A program made the position numbers and the translations under genes. This document shows positions 44,695-54,259 of a DNA stretch of 64,000 nucleotides, in pieces. Under the pieces are notes generated by a model. The model saw only the letters and a list, made by a program, of their open reading frames with translations, ran no database searches and was not told the origin of the DNA. The stretch is from contig NZ_ACZN01000017.1 in NCBI RefSeq assembly GCF_000176135.1, positions 434,001 to 498,000 of the forward strand. The letters are read 5' to 3'. The stretch comes from Vibrio coralliilyticus ATCC BAA-450 (GTDB lineage: Bacteria; Pseudomonadota; Gammaproteobacteria; Enterobacterales; Vibrionaceae). Position 1 is the stretch's first letter; each line of letters starts with the position of its first letter.

Positions 44695-47600
44695 TTCGAT
44701 TCTTTGCTAAACACCCGACAGCCGCCAATCTGTTAATGCTGACGTTGCTGATTTTGGGTATCACTTCACTGCCTAATATTAAACGCGAAACCTTCCCCGA
44801 GTTTGATCCGCCTTACATTATGGCTGGGGTTACCTATCCAGGCGCTTCACCACAAGAAGTTGAGGAAAGCATCTGTGTACGATTAGAAGATGCCGTTGAC
44901 GGCTTGGCCAACATTGAAGAAACCCAATGTGAAGCCATCGAAGGCTCTGCTCGTCTGATCTTAAAGCTGAACGAAAAAGCAGACATCGGCCGTATGCTAG
45001 TCGATGTTCAGACTCAAATTAACGCCATTAACGACTTTCCTCAGGAGATTGAATCTCCCGTGGTTCAGGAACTGGACTGGAATGAGCCTGTTGTTGATGT
45101 TGCGATTACCGCGAATACCACTTGGCCAGAACTGAAAGCCTATGCAGAGCAGCTTAAAAGAACGTTAAAGCTAGATTATGACGTCTCTCTAGTAGAAGTA
45201 GCGGGCTTCTCTGATCATCAATTTCGCGTGGAGCTGGATAGTCAGGCTATGCGACAGCTTGGTTTGAGTGTCGGCGACATTGCCGAACAGATTGGTCGCC
45301 AGAACGTCAAGCTTCCGAGTGGTAATGTCGAAACACCAGATAAGAACTTTCTGATCCGTTTTGACGAAAGAAGAGTCACCCCACAAGAACTCGAATCCAT
45401 TGTTGTAGGTTCCGGCCCGAATGGCTCGCTCATTCGTCTACGCGATATTGCAACCATTACCGATCGCTTTGAATTGGACGAACAAAAGGTGTTATTTGAC
45501 GGTCACCCTTCCGCGTTGCTTAAAGTGAGCAAAAACAAAGAAGATGACGCACTGAGGATCAAAGAGCGTGTCGCCCAGTTTGTTGAAGACCAACAAGCAA
45601 TAGCACCAGACGGCGTTAAGCTTGAGCTGACCAATGATTTGTCCTCGGTACTTTGGGATCGCCTAACCATGATGGTCAAAAATGGTTGGCAAGGGATCAT
45701 CTTGGTGTTTGCAACCATGTGGCTGTTCTTTAGCCTACGCTATTCATTCTGGGTCGCAGCAGGGTTACCTGTTGCATTTCTCGGCGGTTTGTTTCTCATG
45801 GCTCAACTGGGCCTATCCATCAATATCATGTCACTTGTCGGTCTGCTCATGGCCATCGGCATTATGATGGACGATGCGATTGTGATTGCAGAATCTATCG
45901 CCGCGCATCTGGATAGAGGAGAAAAGGTCGATGATGCAGTGACCAATGGCGTTAAGAAAGTTCTACCGGGTGTTATTTCTTCTTTCCTTACCACTGTGTG
46001 TATTTTTGGTAGCCTGCTGTTCTTGCAAGGTGAGATGGGTGCTGTACTTAAGGCCGTTCCGCAGGTATTGATTCTGGTACTGACACTCAGTCTTGTCGAA
46101 GCATTTCTGATCTTACCCAACCACCTTTCGCACTCATTACACAAAGAGAAAAAGGAAAAGCCACCAGCAAAGTTCAAACAAAAGCTGCTCGATGGATTTG
46201 AAAACTTCCGTAATACCAAATTGGTCAGTGCGGTTGAGAAAGTCGTAGAATACCGTTACGCCTTTATTGGTGGTGTCTTTGCGTTACTTCTGATTTCTGC
46301 AGCGACGTTAGCGGGCGGGTTACTCAAATTTCAGCCTTTTCCTGAGCTTGATGGGGATATTGCTGAAGCACGAATCATTCTTCCTCCCGGCTCTTCCCTT
46401 TCTCAGACTGAAGCGGTGGTCGATAAGATCGTCACCTCAGCCCGAAAGCTGGACAAAGAATGGAGTGAGAAAGTCGAAAATGGCACACCATTGGTTCAAC
46501 ACATCACTAGCCAGTTCAACGCCAATGCGGACGCCAATGAGTCTGGGCCTCACATCGCCACTGTGCGTTTGGATTTACTCGGTGCTGAAAGCCGAAACAC
46601 ATTGATTGAGGAATTCATTGCAGCTTGGCGTGAAGACGTCGGTGAGCTCGCTGATCCAATATCTTTGGTCTACAAACAACCAACAATGGGACCGGGCGGG
46701 CGTGCCATTGAGATCCGTGCTAAGCATGATGATCTCGACGCACTAAAAGCCGCTTCTATCGAAATTCAGCAATATCTCAATGAGTTTGATGGCGTACACG
46801 GCGTGTTGGATGACATGCGAATGGGCAAAGAGGAAGTGCTAGTCAAACTTCGCCCCGGTGCCGAAACCTATGGCGTTAACGGCCAACTCATCGCCAATCA
46901 GTTACGCGCTGCCTTTTTCGGCCAAACGGCAGACGAAATTCAAGTAGGTGTGGAGAACATTTCGATCGAAGTGCGTTTGGACAAAGTCCAAGCTGGGGAT
47001 CTGCAACAATTGGCCAACTTCCCCATCATTTTATCTGATGGCAGCCAGATCCCGCTGGCCACTATCGCTACTCTGGATTTCCAACGTAACTATGTGCGAA
47101 TCCAACGCATTGATGGGCTGCGTACCATCAGCGTATTCGGCGATATTGATAACACCAAAGCCAATTCCACAGCCATCATCGCCCAGTTCCAAAAAGACGA
47201 AGCGCCTAAGTTGATGCAGAAATATCCGGGACTACGCTTCGATTTTGAAGGCGAAGCAAAAGACACCGCGGAAACGGGAGCTTCAATGGGTAAAGGCTTC
47301 TTACTTGGGCTATTTGGGGTGTTCGCCATCCTTAGTTACCAGTTCCGTAGCTACCTCGAACCATTCGTGGTGATGTTAGCCATTCCATTGGCATTTGTTG
47401 GTGTCGTCTGGGGGCACATCCTGCTCGGTCACTCACTCAGCATGCCTAGTTTAATGGGCTTTGTTTCCCTTGCAGGGATTGTCGTCAATGATTCCATTCT
47501 ACTGGTTCAGTACATCCGACATCATGTGGACGAGGGCGACAATGTTCATGACTCCGTTGTCAAAGCAAGCCGGGAACGTTTCAGAGCTGTATTCCTCACT

Positions 47601-47792
47601 TCTATGACCACAGCAGCCGGTTTGTTACCTCTGTTAACTGAAACCAGCTTGCAAGCGCAAGTTATCCAACCACTAGTGATTTCAATTGTGTTTGGTATCT
47701 TCGCTTCAACTCTACTGGTGCTGTTTATGATCCCTGCCGCGTACGCCATCCTCGCCGATTTCGGCGTAGTGCGTAAGCATGAGGAGATTTAA
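44691..47792 (+). CDS. RND-family efflux pump inner-membrane transporter
   Basis: A 1033-residue proton-driven resistance-nodulation-division transporter. The N-terminal helix FAKHPTAANLLMLTLLILGITSLPNI is followed by a large periplasmic porter domain, six helices, a second periplasmic domain and six more helices. TM4 contains the paired proton-relay Asp residues (LMAIGIMMDDAIVIAESIAAHL). Further typical sequences are YPGASPQEVEESICVRLEDA and, near the C-terminus, MGFVSLAGIVVNDSILLVQYIRHH. It belongs to the shorter HME/HAE-like branch rather than AcrB. Substrates are unknown. Confidence 0.95.
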   Translation: MIRFFAKHPTAANLLMLTLLILGITSLPNIKRETFPEFDPPYIMAGVTYPGASPQEVEESICVRLEDAVDGLANIEETQCEAIEGSARLILKLNEKADIGRMLVDVQTQINAINDFPQEIESPVVQELDWNEPVVDVAITANTTWPELKAYAEQLKRTLKLDYDVSLVEVAGFSDHQFRVELDSQAMRQLGLSVGDIAEQIGRQNVKLPSGNVETPDKNFLIRFDERRVTPQELESIVVGSGPNGSLIRLRDIATITDRFELDEQKVLFDGHPSALLKVSKNKEDDALRIKERVAQFVEDQQAIAPDGVKLELTNDLSSVLWDRLTMMVKNGWQGIILVFATMWLFFSLRYSFWVAAGLPVAFLGGLFLMAQLGLSINIMSLVGLLMAIGIMMDDAIVIAESIAAHLDRGEKVDDAVTNGVKKVLPGVISSFLTTVCIFGSLLFLQGEMGAVLKAVPQVLILVLTLSLVEAFLILPNHLSHSLHKEKKEKPPAKFKQKLLDGFENFRNTKLVSAVEKVVEYRYAFIGGVFALLLISAATLAGGLLKFQPFPELDGDIAEARIILPPGSSLSQTEAVVDKIVTSARKLDKEWSEKVENGTPLVQHITSQFNANADANESGPHIATVRLDLLGAESRNTLIEEFIAAWREDVGELADPISLVYKQPTMGPGGRAIEIRAKHDDLDALKAASIEIQQYLNEFDGVHGVLDDMRMGKEEVLVKLRPGAETYGVNGQLIANQLRAAFFGQTADEIQVGVENISIEVRLDKVQAGDLQQLANFPIILSDGSQIPLATIATLDFQRNYVRIQRIDGLRTISVFGDIDNTKANSTAIIAQFQKDEAPKLMQKYPGLRFDFEGEAKDTAETGASMGKGFLLGLFGVFAILSYQFRSYLEPFVVMLAIPLAFVGVVWGHILLGHSLSMPSLMGFVSLAGIVVNDSILLVQYIRHHVDEGDNVHDSVVKASRERFRAVFLTSMTTAAGLLPLLTETSLQAQVIQPLVISIVFGIFASTLLVLFMIPAAYAILADFGVVRKHEEI

Positions 47793-47810
47793 CAACCTCT
47801 ATTAACAAGC

Positions 47811-47838
47811 AAGGGCTGTGAAGTTCACAGCCCTTTTC
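47811..47838. terminator. Terminator between the RND operon and the MerR-methyltransferase gene
   Basis: Stem AAGGGCTGTG / CACAGCCCTT with a short loop and TT after it on the plus strand. The gene at 47841 is convergent, so the hairpin may serve both. Confidence 0.82.
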
Positions 47839-47840
47839 AC

Positions 47841-49001
47841 TTACACTTTTCTTAGAACAAACATTTGGTAGCCGTATTGATGTAAGTAGTTCTGGTGCAT
47901 ATGTAATTCTGACTTCATATCGATTAGTGCCTGAGAAGCTTGTAGAGAGCTCCCCAGTTCACCAACTCTAGACACGAGAGGATCGACAAAGTTATTCCAT
48001 GACTGTTGGCTTAGAGTAAACGTCTCTACTACTTCATAGCCTGCCTGACGCATTTGCGCGATGCGCTTATCTACGGTCACCATATCCGGATACTCTTTTT
48101 GATAGAAATTCGAGACATCGGAGTCAGGATTATCTGTTAACCACACAAGATCGCTCACGACAAGGTAACCGCTTGGTTTTAGGTGGGCTTTCCAGCTTTT
48201 GAGCGCATTCTCTACTCCCATAATGTAAGCACTGCCCTCAGACCAAATCACATCAAACTGAGCGGCTTCAAATGGCATGTCCGTCATGCTGGCACAAATC
48301 GCATTCACTTGTTTTTCAACGGGTATTCCTTCTTGTAAGCTTCTGAGACTTGCTTCGTCGTTATCCAACGCGGTAATACGGAATTCCGAATGAGACGCTA
48401 AGACCCCGGTGGCGATGCCTTTACCGCAGCCGACTTCCAGTAAAGCCCCTTTATTCTGGGATAATGCACTCAATGCACGCAATGTATCCTGCTCAGAGCC
48501 GGGGCCAAGTCTCTTCAATCCCGTAAAAATCTGCTCGAAATCTGCCATATATTGTTCGTGTTCATTCATATCTTTTGATAACCATTTCAATCTCAATGCC
48601 TGCTTTTCGCTGAAGCCCTGTTTTATCAACCACTCCATGTGAGCCGAAGGGGCGTGCTCCTCCATCTCCTGGTGCCAATCGCGCATTGAATTCATCCCCA
48701 ACATGGCTGACAGCAGTTCCTTGGCTTTCTTCTTGCGTTGGATCTCCTCATCCAGCGCGTTCAGTCTTTGCAGTAACTTGTTTCTGTCGATTTTCGACTC
48801 CAGACATTCAAGACACTCTTCCAATGTCAAGCCACCTGCCTGTAGCTGCTGCAACAGACGCACCCTTTGCACATCTTTGTCTGTGTACATCCGGTATCCA
48901 TTGGCTTGTCTGGTCCCTTGAATCAAACCCAGTTTTTCGTAATACAAAAGAGTGGAACGACTTAAGCCGATTTGTTCTGCGAGTTGAGAAATTCGATACA
49001 T
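47841..49001 (-). CDS. MerR regulator fused to a SAM-dependent methyltransferase
   Basis: A 386-residue two-domain protein. Residues 1-70 are a MerR winged helix (MYRISQLAEQIGLSRSTLLY, then YEKLGLIQGTRQANGYRMYT). A long helix typical of MerR dimers follows (about 75-130), then a middle region (MEWLIKQGFSEKQALRLKWL) and a class I methyltransferase domain (about 185-300) with motif I LLEVGCGKGIATGVL, acidic motif II ITALDNDEAS, and FDVIWSEGSAYIMG. The cysteines are few and not arranged as in metal sensors. Whether the methyltransferase acts on a small molecule or merely binds SAM as effector is unknown. It lies between two RND operons. Confidence 0.88.
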   Translation of the reverse strand: MYRISQLAEQIGLSRSTLLYYEKLGLIQGTRQANGYRMYTDKDVQRVRLLQQLQAGGLTLEECLECLESKIDRNKLLQRLNALDEEIQRKKKAKELLSAMLGMNSMRDWHQEMEEHAPSAHMEWLIKQGFSEKQALRLKWLSKDMNEHEQYMADFEQIFTGLKRLGPGSEQDTLRALSALSQNKGALLEVGCGKGIATGVLASHSEFRITALDNDEASLRSLQEGIPVEKQVNAICASMTDMPFEAAQFDVIWSEGSAYIMGVENALKSWKAHLKPSGYLVVSDLVWLTDNPDSDVSNFYQKEYPDMVTVDKRIAQMRQAGYEVVETFTLSQQSWNNFVDPLVSRVGELGSSLQASQALIDMKSELHMHQNYLHQYGYQMFVLRKV

Positions 49002-49014
49002 GCTTCGTCCTCAT

Positions 49015-49026
49015 GTTGATATCAAC
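49015..49026. promoter_or_regulatory. Palindrome before the MerR-methyltransferase gene
   Basis: GTTGATATCAAC is a perfect 12-bp palindrome, 14 bases before the MerR-fusion start. MerR proteins bind dyads inside their promoters, so this is a natural autoregulatory candidate, though short. Confidence 0.45.
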
Positions 49027-49082
49027 ACTATAAACTATGAAGCTTTAGACAGGTCAATAGAGAAAACTGACTTTAGGTGGAT

Positions 49083-49111
49083 TAAAGAAAAGGGGGCCTA
49101 GTTGCCCCCTT
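49083..49111 (-). terminator. Terminator of the second RND operon
   Basis: Read on the minus strand: AAGGGGGC-AACTAG-GCCCCCTT followed by TTCTTTAA, a short distance after the transporter stop. Confidence 0.88.
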
Positions 49112-49120
49112 GTATCCGAA

Positions 49121-52100
49121 TTACTGTTCAACAACCTCCGACGTCGAGCGACGGGTCAGTTTCTGTTTTATCCAGCGGAAGATACCCTTAATGTCATCCA
49201 ACATCAGGTACAAGCAAGGAACGAGCACTAAAGTTAACAAGGTTGCAAATAGCACAGCGAAACCTAAAGCAACCGCCATTGGAATCACGAATCTTGCCTG
49301 CAAACTCGTTTCGAACATAATCGGCAAGACCCCAACGAACGTAGTGATTGAAGTCAGTGTAATTGCACGGAACCTTGCACAACCTGCTTCAATCACAGCC
49401 TCCTTAATTGCCACCCCACGAGCACGCACATGATTGACGTAATCGGTCATGACCAAGGAGTCATTCACCACTACCCCAGCGGCGGCTATCAAACCAAAGG
49501 TCGACATCATGCTGAGATCTAAACCAAACCAGTAGTGTCCCCAGATTGCGCCAGTGAGACTAAACGGGATGACTGACATGATGATCAACGGCTGAGTGTA
49601 ACTCTTTAACGGCACGGCTAATAAGATGTAGACGATGATCATCCCTGCGACAAAGAAGATTTTTTGCTCATCTTGCTGAGCTTGCTGTTCTTCAATGGTT
49701 CCGCCTAACTGGCTTTTCACGCCAGGATAACCAGATAGAATATCCGGTATGATTTGCTCATGGACCCGCTCTACAATTTCACTTGGCTCCACCAGCTCTT
49801 CATCAATCGAGCCGTAGACATACACACTGCGGAAGCCACCTTCTCGGCGAATACTGCTCACACCCGGTTTCTGGTTGATTTCTACTACATCTCCCAGCAT
49901 TACCTTTTTGCCTTCGGGTGTAGTGATCACCGCATAGCGTAGAGAGGCGAAGGCTTCTCGCGTCAATTTAGGGTAACGAACCATGACTTTGATCTCTTCG
50001 CCATCCCTAAGCACGCGTTGTGCTTCACCACCGTAAAAACTACCGCCGACTTGCACGGCAATATCAGACAAATTAAGCCCGAGGTCGTAAGCGACAGGTG
50101 CCAGAGACAGTAAAACTTCCTGACTACCCGCATCAATAGAAGACGAAATATCAAATAAGCCTTCTTCTTGCTTCAGTTTCACAATCAGCGCACGTCCCGC
50201 TTCATTCAAAGTGTCAATGTCTGAGCCGTAAAGAAGGAAACCAAACTCGTCCCCTTTCTCATCGTCATTGACGTTGTCAGAGACATTGAGCATCTTCAGC
50301 CCCGGTATATTCGGCATCTCTTCACGCCAACGACGCGCCAACTCAAAGGTATTGAAAGGACGCAGTTCTTCGTCAACTAACGGGATCACCAATCGACCTT
50401 CTTTGCGGCCCTGGCTGAAAGTCAAAATATCCCGGATCATCTTCTGGCCGGTTTGCTGCTCCGTTTCCCTATCGATACGTAACACAGTACTTTCGATCTG
50501 TTTGAGCGCTTCAATGGTCTGTTCACTCGACACATTGTCGTTCATCACCAGCTTAATACTTGGGAAGTCATGCGGCACTTTCGGCGATGGTATGATTCTC
50601 ACATAGTTCGCCATAACCAGAGCAATACTGATCACAAGCAACGCCGCGAATCCAGCAAATACACTCCAGCGCCAGTAAGTACAAGCGGTAACAAAGCGCT
50701 TGTAGGGGCCATGAACAAAACTAAAGAAACGCTGGTTGAATCTATCTCGCCAGCTTCCCTTTTTAATCGGCTTAAAGTTCGAATGTGCCAAATGTGACGG
50801 TAAGATCAGCTTGGACTCAATCAAGCTGAAGATGAGACACAGAATCACTATCGCTGCGATACCAAAGAAAAAGGCACGCTCAATTCCCTTCGACATTAAA
50901 AACGGCGCAAATACAGCAATTGTGGTCAGGACACCAAAGGTTGCAGGAGTTGCCACGCGCTTAACGCCGCGTACCACGTTATCAACCCCACCGCCGCTTT
51001 TCTCTATCTCAGAATAAGCACTCTCACCAATGACAATGGCATCATCGACGACTATCCCTAACACCATAATGAAAGCGAACAGTGAGACAATATTGATGCT
51101 GACGCCAATCGCAGGCATTAACATCACAGCCCCAAGGAAGCAGACAGGTAAGCCTATCATTACCCACATCGCAAGTTTGACACGCAAGAAAAGGCTGAGC
51201 ATCAATGCAACCAGAACAGCACCTTGCAGCAGGTTTTTAAGCATCATATCGAGGCGTGCGTTGAGGTAATAGGTCATGTCGACCAGCGTTTTGATCTTCA
51301 GGTCTGCGGGTAAGCTTGTGTTCTTTTGCTCTATATAAGCCTTTACTGACTCCGCTACCGTGACCATATTTTGGTCTTTGGTCGCTTTTACAGACAGGTA
51401 AATAGCATTCTCGCCAGAATACTTAAAGTAGCGATCATCTTCGGTAAAACCATCTTTGATGGTCGCAATATCTTGCAGCAAGACCCGACCGCCATTAGCA
51501 CCGATCTTGACCGGAATATCACGAAACTCTTCACCGCTGTAATACTGATTCTCAATGCGAACCGAAATCATCCCAGCGTTGGTTCTGACCTCGCCCGCCG
51601 AGTAGTTAGCGGAGTAGCGTTGAATCGCCTGACTCACATCATTGAGAGTGAGACTATATTTGCGTAGCACCTGTGGCTCTACTTCAATCGCAATTTCATA
51701 CTCTGGCGCACTCAGCTCTACCAGAGCAACATTTTGCAACTGCAGCAGCTCATCTTCGATCTGCTTAGCTATCGGTTTGAGTTCCAGTAGCGAACGGTTA
51801 CCGACCAGCGCCATTTCAATCACATCCTGCCTAAACTCAAACTGGTAAACCTGAATCGGCTCCATTCCCGCTGGGAAGTTAGATACAGAATCGACCTTTT
51901 GTTTGACTTTATCCAGCACGTCTTCGACGTCTTGATCGACATCGACTTCAATCTCAATAGCGCCACTACCACGAGAAGCTGTGGTGACCGCCTTTTTTAT
52001 CCCCGTTACATCTTTTAGAGATTCTTCCAACTTAATGAGAATACTCTCTTCGATTTCTTGAGGCGAAGCGCCCGGATACTGCGCACTAACATTGATGTAG

Positions 52101-52246
52101 TTAACCTCAATATTGGGGAACATTTGTCTCTGAATGAAGAAGAAACTCACCGTACCAACAATCAGGACAAACACCATCAACAGGTTAGCGGCGACTGGAT
52201 TGTGAGCAAAGTAGGCAATCAAGCCCTTTTGTTTAGAATCGTCCAT
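49121..52246 (-). CDS. RND-family efflux pump inner-membrane transporter (second system)
   Basis: A transporter of 1041 residues when started at the ATG at 52246. That start (MDDSKQKGLIAYFAHNPVAA) is chosen over one 12 codons upstream because it has AGGGG at good spacing and starts 10 bases after the adaptor stop. The topology is the full RND duplication. Helix 4 carries VLGIVVDDAIVIGESAYSEI with the conserved Asp pair. Also typical are YPGASPQEIEESILIKLEES and the C-terminal GLIAAAGVVVNDSLVMTDYV. It differs clearly from the pump at 44691. Substrate unknown. Confidence 0.95.
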   Translation of the reverse strand: MDDSKQKGLIAYFAHNPVAANLLMVFVLIVGTVSFFFIQRQMFPNIEVNYINVSAQYPGASPQEIEESILIKLEESLKDVTGIKKAVTTASRGSGAIEIEVDVDQDVEDVLDKVKQKVDSVSNFPAGMEPIQVYQFEFRQDVIEMALVGNRSLLELKPIAKQIEDELLQLQNVALVELSAPEYEIAIEVEPQVLRKYSLTLNDVSQAIQRYSANYSAGEVRTNAGMISVRIENQYYSGEEFRDIPVKIGANGGRVLLQDIATIKDGFTEDDRYFKYSGENAIYLSVKATKDQNMVTVAESVKAYIEQKNTSLPADLKIKTLVDMTYYLNARLDMMLKNLLQGAVLVALMLSLFLRVKLAMWVMIGLPVCFLGAVMLMPAIGVSINIVSLFAFIMVLGIVVDDAIVIGESAYSEIEKSGGGVDNVVRGVKRVATPATFGVLTTIAVFAPFLMSKGIERAFFFGIAAIVILCLIFSLIESKLILPSHLAHSNFKPIKKGSWRDRFNQRFFSFVHGPYKRFVTACTYWRWSVFAGFAALLVISIALVMANYVRIIPSPKVPHDFPSIKLVMNDNVSSEQTIEALKQIESTVLRIDRETEQQTGQKMIRDILTFSQGRKEGRLVIPLVDEELRPFNTFELARRWREEMPNIPGLKMLNVSDNVNDDEKGDEFGFLLYGSDIDTLNEAGRALIVKLKQEEGLFDISSSIDAGSQEVLLSLAPVAYDLGLNLSDIAVQVGGSFYGGEAQRVLRDGEEIKVMVRYPKLTREAFASLRYAVITTPEGKKVMLGDVVEINQKPGVSSIRREGGFRSVYVYGSIDEELVEPSEIVERVHEQIIPDILSGYPGVKSQLGGTIEEQQAQQDEQKIFFVAGMIIVYILLAVPLKSYTQPLIIMSVIPFSLTGAIWGHYWFGLDLSMMSTFGLIAAAGVVVNDSLVMTDYVNHVRARGVAIKEAVIEAGCARFRAITLTSITTFVGVLPIMFETSLQARFVIPMAVALGFAVLFATLLTLVLVPCLYLMLDDIKGIFRWIKQKLTRRSTSEVVEQ

Positions 52247-52256
52247 GCTATAACCC

Positions 52257-53396
52257 CTACTGTTCACTTTCAGTGACGGCAACTTCTACCCGCATACCTT
52301 TTTGCGGATATTCAGGTACCGTCAGAACAATCTGGTCTTCGTCAGATAAACCTTCGCTGATCAGCATAAACTCTTGCTCGGCGCGTAACACGTTGACGAT
52401 ACGAGGTTCCAATTCGTTATCTTCGTTGACAACCCAAACCTGTCGGTTGTTGACCAACTCCTGAGGTAAACGGTAAATGTGTTTGAGTTCTTTACCGATA
52501 AACTGCACTTCCACATAAGAGCCAAACTTGAGCGGTGAAGCGTCGGATTCAATGGCGTACGGGTCATCAACACGGACCACCATATTGATCATTCGAGTAG
52601 CACTATCAACCACGCCAAGATCACGCTCGATTACTCCCTCTCGCTTCGCATCAATAATACCTCGTTGCACCACTGTGGCTGAGACTCCGGCGTAGTTTTC
52701 CGGCAAGAAAGCGCTGTCAAAGCCAGCAATCGGAATATGAACCTCACCTGCTTCAATATTGTTAAGCGTCGCGACATGTGCGCCAGCTGAAATATATTGC
52801 CCGACACCAATATCGCGTGATACCACCAGCGCATCATAGGGTGCAACGATTTTGCAGTTTTCAAGATCGCGCTTTGCCCGCTTAAGACCAGCCTGCGCTG
52901 ATTTAACCTGTGCCATGGCACTCAGCACCTGGGGCTTGCGTAAATAAAGATCTGTTACCTGCTTAGCTGGCAGGTTTTTCGCCTGGCGCTTCGCCACCTC
53001 TGCTTTTGCTTTTTCTTCAATTAAAGACGCCTGAGCGCTGGCCAAATTCGCTTCTGCCTGTAATACCGCGGCCTGATAGTTGTCGCTCTCGATTGAAAAC
53101 AGCGTCTCTCCACGTTTAACGACCCCACCTGCAACAAAATTGGGGTGCCAGCTCGTTACCTCACCAGATACCTGAGCAGAAACTTGCGTCACCTCTACGG
53201 GCAACAGTTCACCGTGACTGGTGATCAGTACTTTATGATCGCTTGATTTCACTGACGCTACAGTCACAGTTAACGGCTTTTTCTCTGGTTTAGTTTCTGT
53301 GCTTTCTGCTGCGCTTGAGGCAATTGCAGCATAGCCACCGTAGGCTCCTCCGAGGATGACAACGGGAAGCAACCAACGTAACGGCTTAGTTTTCAT
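52257..53396 (-). CDS. RND efflux periplasmic adaptor (second system)
   Basis: A 379-residue membrane-fusion protein. It starts MKTKPLRWLLPVVILGGAYG with an uncleaved anchor-like helix; there is no lipobox. Lipoyl halves are at ISAQVSGEVTSWHPNFVAGG-VVKRGETL and LENCKIVAPYDALVVSRDIGVGQYISA, separated by a helical hairpin (about 95-175). The C-terminal beta barrel and membrane-proximal domains follow. The start has AAGGAC upstream. It heads a two-gene operon with the transporter at 49121; the outer-membrane channel must be encoded elsewhere. The 53397-53745 spacer holds only promoter-like AT-rich DNA and one 16-codon ORF I do not support. Confidence 0.92.
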   Translation of the reverse strand: MKTKPLRWLLPVVILGGAYGGYAAIASSAAESTETKPEKKPLTVTVASVKSSDHKVLITSHGELLPVEVTQVSAQVSGEVTSWHPNFVAGGVVKRGETLFSIESDNYQAAVLQAEANLASAQASLIEEKAKAEVAKRQAKNLPAKQVTDLYLRKPQVLSAMAQVKSAQAGLKRAKRDLENCKIVAPYDALVVSRDIGVGQYISAGAHVATLNNIEAGEVHIPIAGFDSAFLPENYAGVSATVVQRGIIDAKREGVIERDLGVVDSATRMINMVVRVDDPYAIESDASPLKFGSYVEVQFIGKELKHIYRLPQELVNNRQVWVVNEDNELEPRIVNVLRAEQEFMLISEGLSDEDQIVLTVPEYPQKGMRVEVAVTESEQ

Positions 53397-53745
53397 AAAA
53401 AGTCCTTATTAGAATGACAGCCTATTATTTTTCTGCTCTTACGAGGCAGGCTTTGTTTTATACGAGTAAGCTATAGCTTCGACATCATAAAGATATGAAA
53501 TATCCATAAAATTAATGCTTTTAATTGGTAATCCATTTCACCGATGACGAATTGCTTGCACTAAAGGCGTGAGCAAAGAGAGTGCCAACAACAAAGTTCA
53601 TAAAATACAAACAGTTAAATAAAACAAGCCAAACGCCGAAATAAATTAATTAGGTGAATATGTTTATATGTTGGCGAAATTTACCTCTGGATTTATGGCA
53701 GCCGATTTAAAATAATGAAATCAACCATGTTAAACGGAGAGAGTA

Positions 53746-54219
53746 ATGAATAAGGTTTATCTTTTTGATTGGGGAAACACGCTCATGGTCGACTTCCCAG
53801 ATCAGCAGGGGAAAATGTATCTATGGCCGAACGTAGAGGCCGTAGATAAAGCGGAACAGACACTTAAGTCGCTCAGCCGCCATTTCCCAGTCTACGTAGC
53901 AACCAGCGCTCAAGACTCAACCGAACGTGAAATCCAACAAGCCTTTCAAAGGGTCGGATTAGATCCCTATATTAACGGCTATTTCTGCAAGGCTAACTTA
54001 GGCCTAGAGAAGAATAGTGCTGAGTTTTATCTCGAAATTGCCAAATCACTTTGCCATCACCCCTCTGAACTGGTGATGGTCGGCGACATTCTTGAGAAAG
54101 ATATCTACCCCGCAGAGAAAGCAGGATTACAGACCATTTGGTACAACCCAACAAATCTTCCTGTTCCAAAAGGCGTTCGCAGTATTCAAAGTCTAGAAGC
54201 GCTACTCGAAGACAGATAA
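53746..54219 (+). CDS. HAD-superfamily hydrolase, small type
   Basis: A 157-residue HAD protein. Motif I is VYLFDWGNTLMVD, the DWGNT variant that lacks the second aspartate of DxD; some HAD members with this change are slow phosphatases or non-catalytic. Motif II is VATSAQDS, and the C-terminal motif is VMVGDILEKDIYPAEKAGLQTIWYN. The start is well placed after CGGAGAGAG. It is monocistronic and convergent with the YitT gene. Substrate unknown; reduced or altered chemistry is possible. Confidence 0.82.
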   Translation: MNKVYLFDWGNTLMVDFPDQQGKMYLWPNVEAVDKAEQTLKSLSRHFPVYVATSAQDSTEREIQQAFQRVGLDPYINGYFCKANLGLEKNSAEFYLEIAKSLCHHPSELVMVGDILEKDIYPAEKAGLQTIWYNPTNLPVPKGVRSIQSLEALLEDR

Positions 54220-54259
54220 AAACGGCTTAATATAGCATTAAACCGTTTGACTGCTTTAT

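Noticed and set aside
45803-46219. 138-codon minus-strand frame in the RND transporter gene
   Set aside because: Antisense to conserved membrane helices; no independent signal.
53660-53710. 16-codon ORF with AGGTGA upstream, before the HAD gene at 53746
   Set aside because: Very short, no terminator or conserved motif; could be a leader, but nothing beyond chance supports it.
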